Below the pieces are notes generated by a model, which searched no databases, was not told where the DNA came from, and was given only the letters and a program-made list of their open reading frames with translations. From JBBILO01 sp037444855 (GTDB lineage: Bacteria > Patescibacteriota > Microgenomatia > UBA1406 > GWC2-37-13), in contig JBBILO010000021.1 in assembly GCA_037444855.1 (NCBI GenBank), positions 1 through 14,166 on the forward strand: DNA of 14,166 nucleotides, given 5' to 3'. Every line of letters starts with the position of its first letter. The stretch's first letter is position 1. Below, piece after piece: positions 1-5,658 of this stretch. The translations under genes were made by a program, and so were the position numbers.

Positions 1-1239
1 AACTTCTTGAGAGAGTTCTTTTGGAAAACCAAAACTTTGATATAAAGCAAAAATATCTTTGCCGGTTGGCTGAGTTAATCTGTCAATAATTCTTAGACCA
101 TTTTTTAGTGTTTTATTAAAGCGGATGGTTTCGTCTTCAACAATGGGATAAATACTGTTAAAATCCTCGTCGGTAAAATAAATATTTCGATAAAGATTAA
201 TTATCTTCATAAGAATTAATTTAAAATCAGAAGGAACGATATCATTATTTTTTAATTGATACATTTTAAGAATCGCTCTTCTTAACAATCTTCTTAAAAC
301 ATAGCCTCTTTCTTTATTACTGGGTAAGACTCCGTCTTTAATAATAAAAACCGCTGCCTTTAGATGATCGGCAATTATTCTCATTAAGGATTGATTTTTT
401 TCATTTTGATAAGGAAGATGAAGAGTTTCTTCAATTGCTTGAATAATTGGTAAATAAAGTTCGGTTTGAAAAATATCTGGTTGATTATTTAAAACAGCGA
501 TCATTCTTTCTAAACCACCGCCAAAATCAACGTTTTTTTTTGGCAAAAGAGAAAATCTTTGATGGGTTTTTTTATACTCCATAAAAACCGAATTGCCAAT
601 TTCCAGAAAACGACCACAATCGCAATTGGGATGACATTTCCTGCCATATTTAGGATCATGTTTTATTTGAGTGAATTCAAAAAAAACTTCGCTGTCTGGT
701 CCACCTGGTTCATTTTCTGGCATATTGTTAGGGATACCGGCTCTGGACCACCAATTTTTTTCAGGACCATAAGAAAAAATGTGCGACTCCTCAACACCAA
801 TTTTTTTCCAAATTTCTTTTGATTCTTGATCAGCAGGGAGATTATTTTTTCTATCACCGGCAAAAATTGAAACATAAAGTCTTTCTTCTGGGAGGTTTAA
901 CACCTGGGTAAGAAATTGCCAAAACCACTGAAGTTGTTCTTTTTTAAAATAATCGCCCAATGACCAGTTACCCATCATTTCAAAAAAAGTCGTGTGACGA
1001 TTATCACCAATTTCATCAATATCTTGAGCTCGAAAACAAGGCTGAATGTTATAAAGCCTTTCTCCTAATGGATGAATTTCACCGAGAAGATAGGGGACCA
1101 GTTGCTGCATACCAGAGCCATTAAAAAGAGTTGTTGGATCTTCTTTTGGGACTAATGGAGCGGGAGGTAATTGTTTATGATTTCTTTCTTCCCAAAAAGA
1201 AGAGAATAACTCTCGTAATTTTTTGTGGTCAATTTTCAT
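1..1239 (-). CDS. alaS: Alanyl-tRNA synthetase, N-terminal part (runs off left edge)
   Basis: Charges tRNA-Ala with alanine in the cytoplasm. The reverse strand reads open from an ATG at 1237-1239 to base 1, giving 413 residues without a stop. The protein begins MKIDHKKLRELFSSFW and contains the class II catalytic core: NGSGMQQLVPYLLGE, then CFRAQDIDEIGDNRHTTFFEMMGNWS, then the ATP-site segment VDFGGGLERMIAVLN. The helical tRNA-recognition region follows (RRLLRRAIL). The editing and C-terminal domains, if present, lie outside the window. The segment written GPCGPC in many bacterial AlaRS reads PGGPDSE here, losing both cysteines; I associate this with CPR enzymes from memory. A TATAAT box ends 6 nt before the start codon. 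The gene is divergent from dtd. The family assignment is secure; the full length is unknown. Confidence 0.96.
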   Translation of the reverse strand, partial: MKIDHKKLRELFSSFWEERNHKQLPPAPLVPKEDPTTLFNGSGMQQLVPYLLGEIHPLGERLYNIQPCFRAQDIDEIGDNRHTTFFEMMGNWSLGDYFKKEQLQWFWQFLTQVLNLPEERLYVSIFAGDRKNNLPADQESKEIWKKIGVEESHIFSYGPEKNWWSRAGIPNNMPENEPGGPDSEVFFEFTQIKHDPKYGRKCHPNCDCGRFLEIGNSVFMEYKKTHQRFSLLPKKNVDFGGGLERMIAVLNNQPDIFQTELYLPIIQAIEETLHLPYQNEKNQSLMRIIADHLKAAVFIIKDGVLPSNKERGYVLRRLLRRAILKMYQLKNNDIVPSDFKLILMKIINLYRNIYFTDEDFNSIYPIVEDETIRFNKTLKNGLRIIDRLTQPTGKDIFALYQSFGFPKELSQEV

Positions 1240-1263
1240 TTTTTTATTATAACATTATTTAAT
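1240..1263. promoter_or_regulatory. 24-bp divergent promoter region between alaS and dtd
   Basis: Only 24 bp separate the two start codons. On the minus strand TATAAT (1246-1251), preceded by TG plus one base (an extended -10), stands exactly 6 nt before the alaS ATG, so transcription would begin at or next to the A of the start codon. On the plus strand TATAAC (1248-1253) overlaps the same bases and is 10 nt from the dtd ATG; CATTAT (1253-1258) is a weaker alternative. The two polymerases would compete for the same site. No ribosome binding site is present on either side. The alaS box is convincing; the dtd box is tentative. Confidence 0.6.
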
Positions 1264-1698
1264 ATGAAAGTCGTTGTCCAACGGGTAAAAAAGGCCCGTG
1301 TTTTAGTAGAAAATAAAGTCTTTTCTGAGATTAAAAAGGGTTATCTAGTATTAGTTGGTTTTTGTCAAGATGACACCCAAGAAAAAGTTCTGAAAATGGC
1401 TGATAAATTAACTAATCTACGAGTAATGGCTGATGAGAATGGAAAAATGAATTATAACTTAATCCAAACAAAAGGCGAGATTTTAGTCGTTTCTCAGTTC
1501 ACTCTTTGTGCTGATACCAGTCAAAGACGTCCTTCTTTTATTTTGGCGATGAAAGAAGAAGAAGCAAAGAAACTTTACTTATTATTTATTGATGAGTTAA
1601 AAAAAAGAGGATTAACGGTAAAAACTGGTAAATTTGGTAATTACATGGAGATAGAATTAATTAATGATGGGCCGGTAACGATTATTTTAGAAAAATGA
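1264..1698 (+). CDS. dtd: D-aminoacyl-tRNA deacylase
   Basis: Hydrolyses D-amino acids from tRNA and, as established for the family, removes glycine mischarged onto tRNA-Ala. The product is 144 residues, the family's normal size, and begins MKVVVQRVKKARVLVENKVF, aligning with the usual Dtd N-terminus. I therefore prefer the ATG at 1264 over a GTG 39 bases upstream, which would add a non-homologous hydrophobic tail and reach into alaS. The catalytic-site motif SQFTL is at 77-81, RRPSF at 88-92, and the cross-subunit Gly-cisPro motif is in NDGPVT at 134-139 (G136-P137). It is divergent from alaS, whose product makes the Gly-tRNA-Ala error that Dtd corrects. It ends in UGA four bases before the 3' end of the convergent tRNA-Gly gene, with no terminator visible between them. 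Confidence 0.96.
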   Translation: MKVVVQRVKKARVLVENKVFSEIKKGYLVLVGFCQDDTQEKVLKMADKLTNLRVMADENGKMNYNLIQTKGEILVVSQFTLCADTSQRRPSFILAMKEEEAKKLYLLFIDELKKRGLTVKTGKFGNYMEIELINDGPVTIILEK

Positions 1699-1702
1699 TT
1701 TG

Positions 1703-1774
<72 letters not shown>

Positions 1775-1789
1775 ATTGTTTTTTTCATG

Positions 1790-1862
1790 TGCCGAGGGTC
1801 GGAGTCGAACCGACATCCCAGGTTTTTCAGACCCGTGCCGTGACCACCTTGGCTACCTCGGC
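1790..1862 (-). tRNA. tRNA-Phe (anticodon GAA)
   Basis: The reverse strand gives a 73-nt cloverleaf. The acceptor stem pairs GCCGAGG with CCTCGGC and the discriminator is A. The D arm has a short 3-bp stem (GCC/GGC) and an 11-nt loop. The anticodon arm is CGGGT-CTGAAAA-ACCTG, including one G-U pair, with anticodon GAA at 1826-1828. The T arm is GTCGG-TTCGACT-CCGAC. The variable loop is short, which excludes a class II Leu/Ser tRNA. CCA is not encoded. It is transcribed away from serS, ahead of tRNA-Gly. Confidence 0.95.
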
Positions 1863-1877
1863 AAAAAATTAAAAATT

Positions 1878-1883
1878 ATTATA
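1878..1883 (-). promoter_or_regulatory. Extended -10 promoter for the tRNA-Phe/tRNA-Gly pair
   Basis: On the minus strand TGCTATAAT places a perfect -10 box (1878-1883) with an upstream TG extension 15 nt before the mature 5' end of tRNA-Phe. Transcription would start about 8-10 nt upstream of the tRNA, leaving a short 5' leader for RNase P. No recognisable -35 box is found at 16-18 nt, consistent with an extended -10 promoter. Confidence 0.6.
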
Positions 1884-1913
1884 GCACGAAGAATATAAAT
1901 TTTTTTATATAAT

Positions 1914-1919
1914 TATAAT
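1914..1919 (+). promoter_or_regulatory. -10 box of serS, predicted leaderless start
   Basis: TATAAT lies exactly 6 nt before the serS ATG, the spacing that puts the transcription start on the start codon itself. The surrounding sequence is almost pure A/T and no good -35 box is seen, so the hexamer alone could be chance. Confidence comes from the same 6-nt spacing at alaS and lon. No Shine-Dalgarno sequence is present. Confidence 0.5.
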
Positions 1920-1925
1920 TAAAAT

Positions 1926-3194
1926 ATGCTTTCAATAGATTTTATAAGAAACAATAAGGATAAGCTGATCCAAGCGGCAAAAAATAAACGAAGAGAAGTC
2001 GATGTTGAAAAAATTCTTATTTTAGATGAAGAAAAAAGAAAGTTAATTACTGAAATTCAAAATCTTCGTCAAAAAAGAAATCAATTAGCTAAAAATAAAC
2101 CAACGCTAGAAATAATTAACGAAGGAAAAAAAATAAAGGAAGCCTTAAAAGAAAAAGAGGAAAATTTGAGAAAGATTGAAACTGAATTAGACAAATTACT
2201 TTTATCTATTCCCAATGTTCCTTTGGATGAGGTACCGGTTGGATTTAGTGAAAAGGCAAATAAAGAAGTAAAAAGATGGGGGAAAGTTCCACAATTTGAT
2301 TTTCAACCTCGATCACATATCGAATTAGGAGAATTATTGGATATTATTGATTTAAAACGAGGGAATAAAGTGTCGGGTTTTCGAGGTTATTTCCTCAAAA
2401 ATGAGGGCGCGGTGCTTCATTTAGCTCTTCTTTTTTATGTTTTTATGAAGCTTGTTAAAAAAGGATATATGCCCATAATTGCCCCAGCGATTGTGAAAAA
2501 ATTTACTTTAATTGGTAGCGGTCAATGTCCTTGGGGAGAGCAAGATGTTTATCAGTTAAATGATGAAGATGCCTATTTAGCCGGTACAGCTGAGGTACCG
2601 GTGACGGCATATTTTTCAGGCGAGATTTTAAAAGAGAAAGATTTGCCAAAAAAATTTGTGGCTATTTCTCCTTGTTATCGCAAAGAAGCTGGTTCATATG
2701 GTAAGGATACAAAAGGATTATATCGACTTCATGAGTTTTGGAAAGTAGAACAGGTGATCATTGCTAAAAATGATTTAAAGGAGGCAAGAAGACTCCATGA
2801 AGAATTACAAAGAAACGCTGAAGAAATTTTAGAAGAGTTAGAGTTGCCATATCGCAGAGTCATTCTCTGTACCGGTGAGATGGGTGAACCACAAATTTTT
2901 AAATATGATACTGAAGTTTGGATGCCATCAAGAGGGAATTATGGCGAAACCATGTCAAACTCAATTATGAGTGATTTTCAAGCGCGGAGATTAAAAATTA
3001 AATATCAAAAAGCCAATGGAGAAACCGATTATTGTTATACTTTAAACAACACCGCTATTGCCTCCCCAAGGATCTTGATTGCTATTTTTGAAAATTATCA
3101 ACAAGAAGATGGTTCGATTACTATCCCAAAAGTTCTTCAACCGTTAACCGGTTTTGAGAAGATAAAGAATAAAATTTCTAATTCGTCTAATTAA
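1926..3194 (+). CDS. serS: Seryl-tRNA synthetase
   Basis: Charges tRNA-Ser with serine, and tRNA-Sec where present; cytoplasmic homodimer. The 422-residue product matches the usual length. Residues 1-110 are charged and heptad-like (MLSIDFIRNNKDKLIQAAKN onward), forming the antiparallel coiled-coil arm that grips the long variable arm of tRNA-Ser. The class II core follows: the TAEVPVT segment, motif 2 with CYRKEAGSYGKDTKGLYRLHEF (R252, E254), and motif 3 LNNTAIASPRILIAIFENYQ (R382). Where many bacteria have LNGSGLAVGR in motif 3, this enzyme has LNNTAIASPR, a variant also familiar in other bacterial SerRS. It appears to be a single-gene transcript: the region downstream is non-coding and the next gene has its own promoter. 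The assignment is secure. Confidence 0.97.
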   Translation: MLSIDFIRNNKDKLIQAAKNKRREVDVEKILILDEEKRKLITEIQNLRQKRNQLAKNKPTLEIINEGKKIKEALKEKEENLRKIETELDKLLLSIPNVPLDEVPVGFSEKANKEVKRWGKVPQFDFQPRSHIELGELLDIIDLKRGNKVSGFRGYFLKNEGAVLHLALLFYVFMKLVKKGYMPIIAPAIVKKFTLIGSGQCPWGEQDVYQLNDEDAYLAGTAEVPVTAYFSGEILKEKDLPKKFVAISPCYRKEAGSYGKDTKGLYRLHEFWKVEQVIIAKNDLKEARRLHEELQRNAEEILEELELPYRRVILCTGEMGEPQIFKYDTEVWMPSRGNYGETMSNSIMSDFQARRLKIKYQKANGETDYCYTLNNTAIASPRILIAIFENYQQEDGSITIPKVLQPLTGFEKIKNKISNSSN

Positions 3195-3294
3195 CCTAAT
3201 ACTCTGATTCGGACAATCTTTAATTTTTAATTTTAAATTAACCAACAAACTAGCTAACCAGCAACTAGTTAACTGATTTCGACCTTTACTCTCC

Positions 3295-3326
3295 TTTACA
3301 TATTTACATCTTTACAGTTTTTTACA
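3295..3326. repeat. Degenerate 8-bp tandem repeat, TTTACA core
   Basis: TTTACA recurs at 3295, 3303, 3311 and 3321, giving steps of 8, 8 and 10 bp. The intervening two bases vary (TA, TC, GT). A further TTTACA occurs at 3350. The tract is short and imperfect, so its origin is unclear. Confidence 0.55.
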
Positions 3327-3369
3327 CCCCAACGGTCTCCTTTTGGCAATTTACACTAATTTTAACTTT

Positions 3370-3406
3370 TGCCTTTTGTTTTTTGAATTTTGAGTTTAAA
3401 AAGGCA
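3370..3406. repeat. Inverted repeat with 8-bp perfect stem
   Basis: TGCCTTTT (3370-3377) pairs perfectly with AAAAGGCA (3399-3406) across a 21-nt A/T-rich loop. It could form a weak RNA hairpin about 180 nt after the serS stop. It has few G-C pairs and no T-run after the stem, so I do not call it a terminator. Confidence 0.35.
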
Positions 3407-3443
3407 TTTCAATCGTATTTCAACTGTATTTCTATTGTATTTC
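3406..3443. repeat. 11-bp tandem repeat, three and a half units
   Basis: Units ATTTCAATCGT (3406-3416), ATTTCAACTGT (3417-3427) and ATTTCTATTGT (3428-3438) are followed by a partial ATTTC (3439-3443). ATTTC and the final GT are constant; the four or so bases between them vary. Confidence 0.65.
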
Positions 3444-3488
3444 CCCATTATTCATTACTTTTTATTCATCATACATTAATTTAAGTCC

Positions 3489-3509
3489 ACGTTCTACGTT
3501 ATACGTTAT
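3489..3509. repeat. 7-bp tandem repeat, three units
   Basis: ACGTTCT (3489-3495), ACGTTAT (3496-3502) and ACGTTAT (3503-3509) stand head to tail, differing at one base. They lie about 60 bp upstream of the probable nnrD -10 box. Confidence 0.6.
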
Positions 3510-3545
3510 CCTTCCTAAGGGAGCCCTTTGGCATTAGAAATTAAT

Positions 3546-3573
3546 TTGTTGCTAGGTGTTAGATTGGTATACT
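3546..3573 (+). promoter_or_regulatory. Probable promoter of the nnrD-secA operon
   Basis: TATACT (3568-3573) lies 8 nt before the nnrD ATG, with TTGTTG (3546-3551) upstream at a 16-bp spacing; only its TTG matches the -35 consensus. Transcription would start at or within a couple of bases of the ATG, again predicting no or almost no 5' leader. The -10 is good and the -35 is weak. Confidence 0.5.
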
Positions 3574-3581
3574 TATATATT

Positions 3582-4499
3582 ATGACTTTTCAACAAATTA
3601 ACACTAAAGATGAAAGAAAGATCAGAGAATATTTTCAGCAATTTGTTTTACCCAAAGAAAACTCTCATAAAGGCGAAAATGGTCGCGTCCTAATTATAGG
3701 CGGGTCCTCTCTTTTTCATGCCGCCTCAATTTGGGCAGCTGAGGTAGCCTCATATTTTGTTGATATCGTCCATTACTCTTCGACTCAAGAAAATAATCAG
3801 GTTTTTTTATCATTAAAAAAAAAGTTTAAGAATGGAATTGTTGTTTCACAGAAAGATATCTTAAATTATGTCAGAGAAGATGATGTTGTTCTTCTTGGGC
3901 CGGGAATGATCAGAGGAAATCCACCTAAAAATTTTATCAATGACTTCGAAAAAATTCTTTCCACAAATAACGAGGCAGACTTTACTTATCATCTTACTCA
4001 CTATCTTTTAACGACTTTTTCCAAAAAAAAATTTGTTGTTGATGCCGGCGCTTTGCAAATGATGAAAAAAGAATGGTTAAAAGAAAATAGCAATCAAATA
4101 ATTATTACCCCCCATCAAAAAGAATTCTGGCAACTTTTTAACATTGAGTTAAGTAATCAAGAAATCGATAAAAAAGCAAAAATCGTACAACAAATCGCCA
4201 AAGATTATCAGATCACGATTTTTTTAAAAGCGGTTGTTGACATTATTTCTGACGGTCAAAAAACTCTGATTATTAAGGGAGGGAATCAAGGTTTGACTAA
4301 AGGCGGCACAGGTGATGTTTTGGCTGGTTTAACAACCGTCCTTTTTAGTCAAAATTCCTCTTTTAATGCTGCTGCTTTTGCCTCAATTATTCTTAAAAAA
4401 ACCGCCGATCGACTTTATCAATCTTATGGTTATTGGTATAATGTAGAGAAGATTGTCGATCAAATTCCAAAAACAATCACTAGTTTTATTAACCAATAA
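3582..4499 (+). CDS. nnrD: ADP-dependent NAD(P)H-hydrate dehydratase
   Basis: Repairs NADHX and NADPHX, hydrated dead-end forms of the nicotinamide cofactors, back to NAD(P)H at the cost of ADP (ribokinase-like fold). The 305-residue protein shows the family landmarks in order: KGENGRVLIIGGSS near residues 29-42, LLGPGM, VVDAGAL, ITPHQKEF, then KGGTGDVLAG at 240-249 with the catalytic Asp at 245. I chose the ATG at 3582 because homology begins just after it and a promoter abuts it; an in-frame TTG at 3528 would lie upstream of that promoter. The NnrE epimerase domain often fused in front is absent and no nnrE is in the window. It is the first gene of an operon with two exported proteins and secA. 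The function is confident; the link to secretion is probably positional only. Confidence 0.9.
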   Translation: MTFQQINTKDERKIREYFQQFVLPKENSHKGENGRVLIIGGSSLFHAASIWAAEVASYFVDIVHYSSTQENNQVFLSLKKKFKNGIVVSQKDILNYVREDDVVLLGPGMIRGNPPKNFINDFEKILSTNNEADFTYHLTHYLLTTFSKKKFVVDAGALQMMKKEWLKENSNQIIITPHQKEFWQLFNIELSNQEIDKKAKIVQQIAKDYQITIFLKAVVDIISDGQKTLIIKGGNQGLTKGGTGDVLAGLTTVLFSQNSSFNAAAFASIILKKTADRLYQSYGYWYNVEKIVDQIPKTITSFINQ

Positions 4500-4503
4500 A
4501 CCG

Positions 4504-4947
4504 ATGAAAAAAGAATCATTAGTCGCCGTAATTTTTGGTTTGTTATTTGGCAGTCTGTTTTATTTAGTTTTAATCAATACCAATTTCTTTAAAAGAGAAC
4601 AAAAAAATTTAAATGAGCAGTTAATTAATAAAAATATCCCATTATCTCTTTCTCCATTTAAAAAAATCGAAGATACGATTCAGACTTTGACGATTGATCA
4701 ACCGAAAAATCACCTTGTTGTTAATAAAAATTCGATTACGATTAAAGGTAAAGCCCCAAAAAAAAGTTTGATTATCATTCAATCACCATCAAGCGAAAAA
4801 ATTTTTGAAAATCAAAAAGAAAGTTTTGAGGTTGAATTTCCATTAAGTTATGGAGCCAATCAAATCGTTGTTTTTTCCTATCTTAAAGGGATTCAAACAC
4901 CACTTTTAAAAAAATTAACGATTTATTCTCTAGAAAATAAACTATGA
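4504..4947 (+). CDS. Membrane-anchored protein with Ig-like extracytoplasmic domain, function unknown
   Basis: I do not recognise a specific family. The 147-residue product starts MKKESLVAVIFGLLFGSLFY, a charged N-terminus followed by one hydrophobic helix at about 5-25 that could be a signal anchor, then a polar linker. Residues about 62-147 look like an all-beta, Ig-like module: TIDQPKNHLVVNKNSITIKG, alternating strands, and YGANQIVVFSY, resembling the small bacterial Ig-like domains of surface proteins. I place the start at 4504, 4 nt after the nnrD stop; an in-frame ATG 51 bases upstream would overlap nnrD and add a non-hydrophobic tail. Its UGA stop overlaps the next start codon in an ATGA arrangement, implying translational coupling. 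Likely exported by the Sec system and membrane-tethered, with the domain outside the cell. Confidence 0.75.
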   Translation: MKKESLVAVIFGLLFGSLFYLVLINTNFFKREQKNLNEQLINKNIPLSLSPFKKIEDTIQTLTIDQPKNHLVVNKNSITIKGKAPKKSLIIIQSPSSEKIFENQKESFEVEFPLSYGANQIVVFSYLKGIQTPLLKKLTIYSLENKL

Positions 4948-5645
4948 AAAAAATTAAACAATCGATCATCGTTCTTTTAATTTTTTTATTTAGCTTTAGT
5001 TTAGTTGGTTTTAAAAGAATCTATAGCCAACAAATTACTGCTTCGCCTTCGGCTCAAGAAGAAGAAAAAATTGATCAATTAAAAGAAAAAATTGCCAGTA
5101 AGGTGGCTGAAATTCAAAATGAAAACAACTTCGGTGTTAGTGGCTATATTGATAATATTAAAGACAATCTTATCAGTATTAATAATGATTTAGGCGAAAC
5201 CTATCACATAAAAACAGATGAAGTAATCACCAAGTATTATCAGGTGATTAATAATAGGCGACAAGAAATTGAACCAAATGAGATCCAAAAAGGTGATTTT
5301 ATTGTTGCCACCGGAATTATTGATGGTAATCAAATAGAAGCTAACAATATCTACAAAGATGAGAACTTTTTAATCCAAACAGGACAGGTGATTGAAATTA
5401 ATAAAGATGAATACTGGATTAAGATCAATACTTTAGAAAAAGAAGCGGTTATTTTAGATATTGAAACATATACGAAAAAATTTTTATTAAGCATTCAAGA
5501 TTACCGGTTAGAATCAGTCGGCTTTTCCAAAATTAAAGAAGGTGATTCAGTTATCTTCGCTATTAAAAAAACGAACAATAAACAAATTAACCGCGCTTCA
5601 GCAATTAAAATGATTATTATTCCTCAAGAGTTTTTTCTAAAATAA
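4944..5645 (+). CDS. Exported protein with two beta-rich repeats, function unknown
   Basis: The 233-residue product has a Sec-type signal sequence or N-terminal anchor: lysines, then a hydrophobic run at about 8-23 (SIIVLLIFLFSFSLVGF), then possible cleavage near YSQQ. A short charged, possibly coiled segment follows (about 38-62). Two similar beta-rich halves come next: FGVSGYIDNIKDNLISINND with KGDFIVATGIIDGNQIEANN (about 63-120), and LIQTGQVIEINKDEYWIKIN with KEGDSVIFAIKKTNNKQINR (about 133-225). Each pairs a strand-turn-strand with a later GDxxxA-type strand, like an OB or beta-barrel module; it loosely resembles DUF5666-type proteins, which I cannot confirm. It overlaps the preceding gene by 4 nt and ends 13 nt before secA. 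No catalytic motif is visible, so a binding or structural role at the cell surface is the likeliest guess. Confidence 0.75.
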   Translation: MKKIKQSIIVLLIFLFSFSLVGFKRIYSQQITASPSAQEEEKIDQLKEKIASKVAEIQNENNFGVSGYIDNIKDNLISINNDLGETYHIKTDEVITKYYQVINNRRQEIEPNEIQKGDFIVATGIIDGNQIEANNIYKDENFLIQTGQVIEINKDEYWIKINTLEKEAVILDIETYTKKFLLSIQDYRLESVGFSKIKEGDSVIFAIKKTNNKQINRASAIKMIIIPQEFFLK

Positions 5646-5658
5646 ATCTTTAAAAAAA

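Larger units (their letters stand above)
3195..3581. other. Gene-free AT-rich intergenic region with mixed short tandem repeats
   Basis: No supported coding or RNA gene lies here. From left to right it contains: an A/T-only inverted repeat (TTAATTT/AAATTAA, about 3220-3240); AACTAG/CTAGTT inverted arms (3248-3253 and 3265-3270); an 8-bp-period TTTACA tract (3295-3326); an 8-bp perfect stem TGCCTTTT/AAAAGGCA with a 21-nt loop (3370-3377 and 3399-3406); three 11-bp ATTTC units (3406-3443); three 7-bp ACGTT units (3489-3509); and finally the nnrD promoter. None of the stems is a good GC-rich intrinsic terminator for serS. The number of different short periods in under 400 bases is unusual. Confidence 0.7.

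Noticed and set aside
559..875. Open frames on both strands inside alaS (87 aa plus, 70 aa minus)
   Set aside because: They lie within the alaS coding region in other frames; the alaS frame encodes clear class II synthetase motifs and these translations are Phe/Lys-rich with no resemblance to a protein family.
1225..1263. Upstream GTG start for dtd adding 13 residues
   Set aside because: The extension overlaps the alaS start and its promoter, and family homology begins exactly at the ATG at 1264.
3220..3270. Intrinsic terminator of serS
   Set aside because: The inverted repeats are A/T-only or have six-base arms with a long loop, and there is no GC-rich stem followed by a T-run.
3295..3509. 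CRISPR array
   Set aside because: The repeats are 7-11 bp, contiguous, differ in sequence and have no unique spacers; there are no cas genes nearby.
3528..3581. TTG start for nnrD adding 18 residues
   Set aside because: It would place the start upstream of the probable TATACT promoter, and the added residues do not belong to the family's N-terminus.
3195..3581. Riboswitch or T-box leader before nnrD
   Set aside because: The promoter lies directly at the ATG, so no leader is transcribed, and no T-box or known aptamer core is visible.
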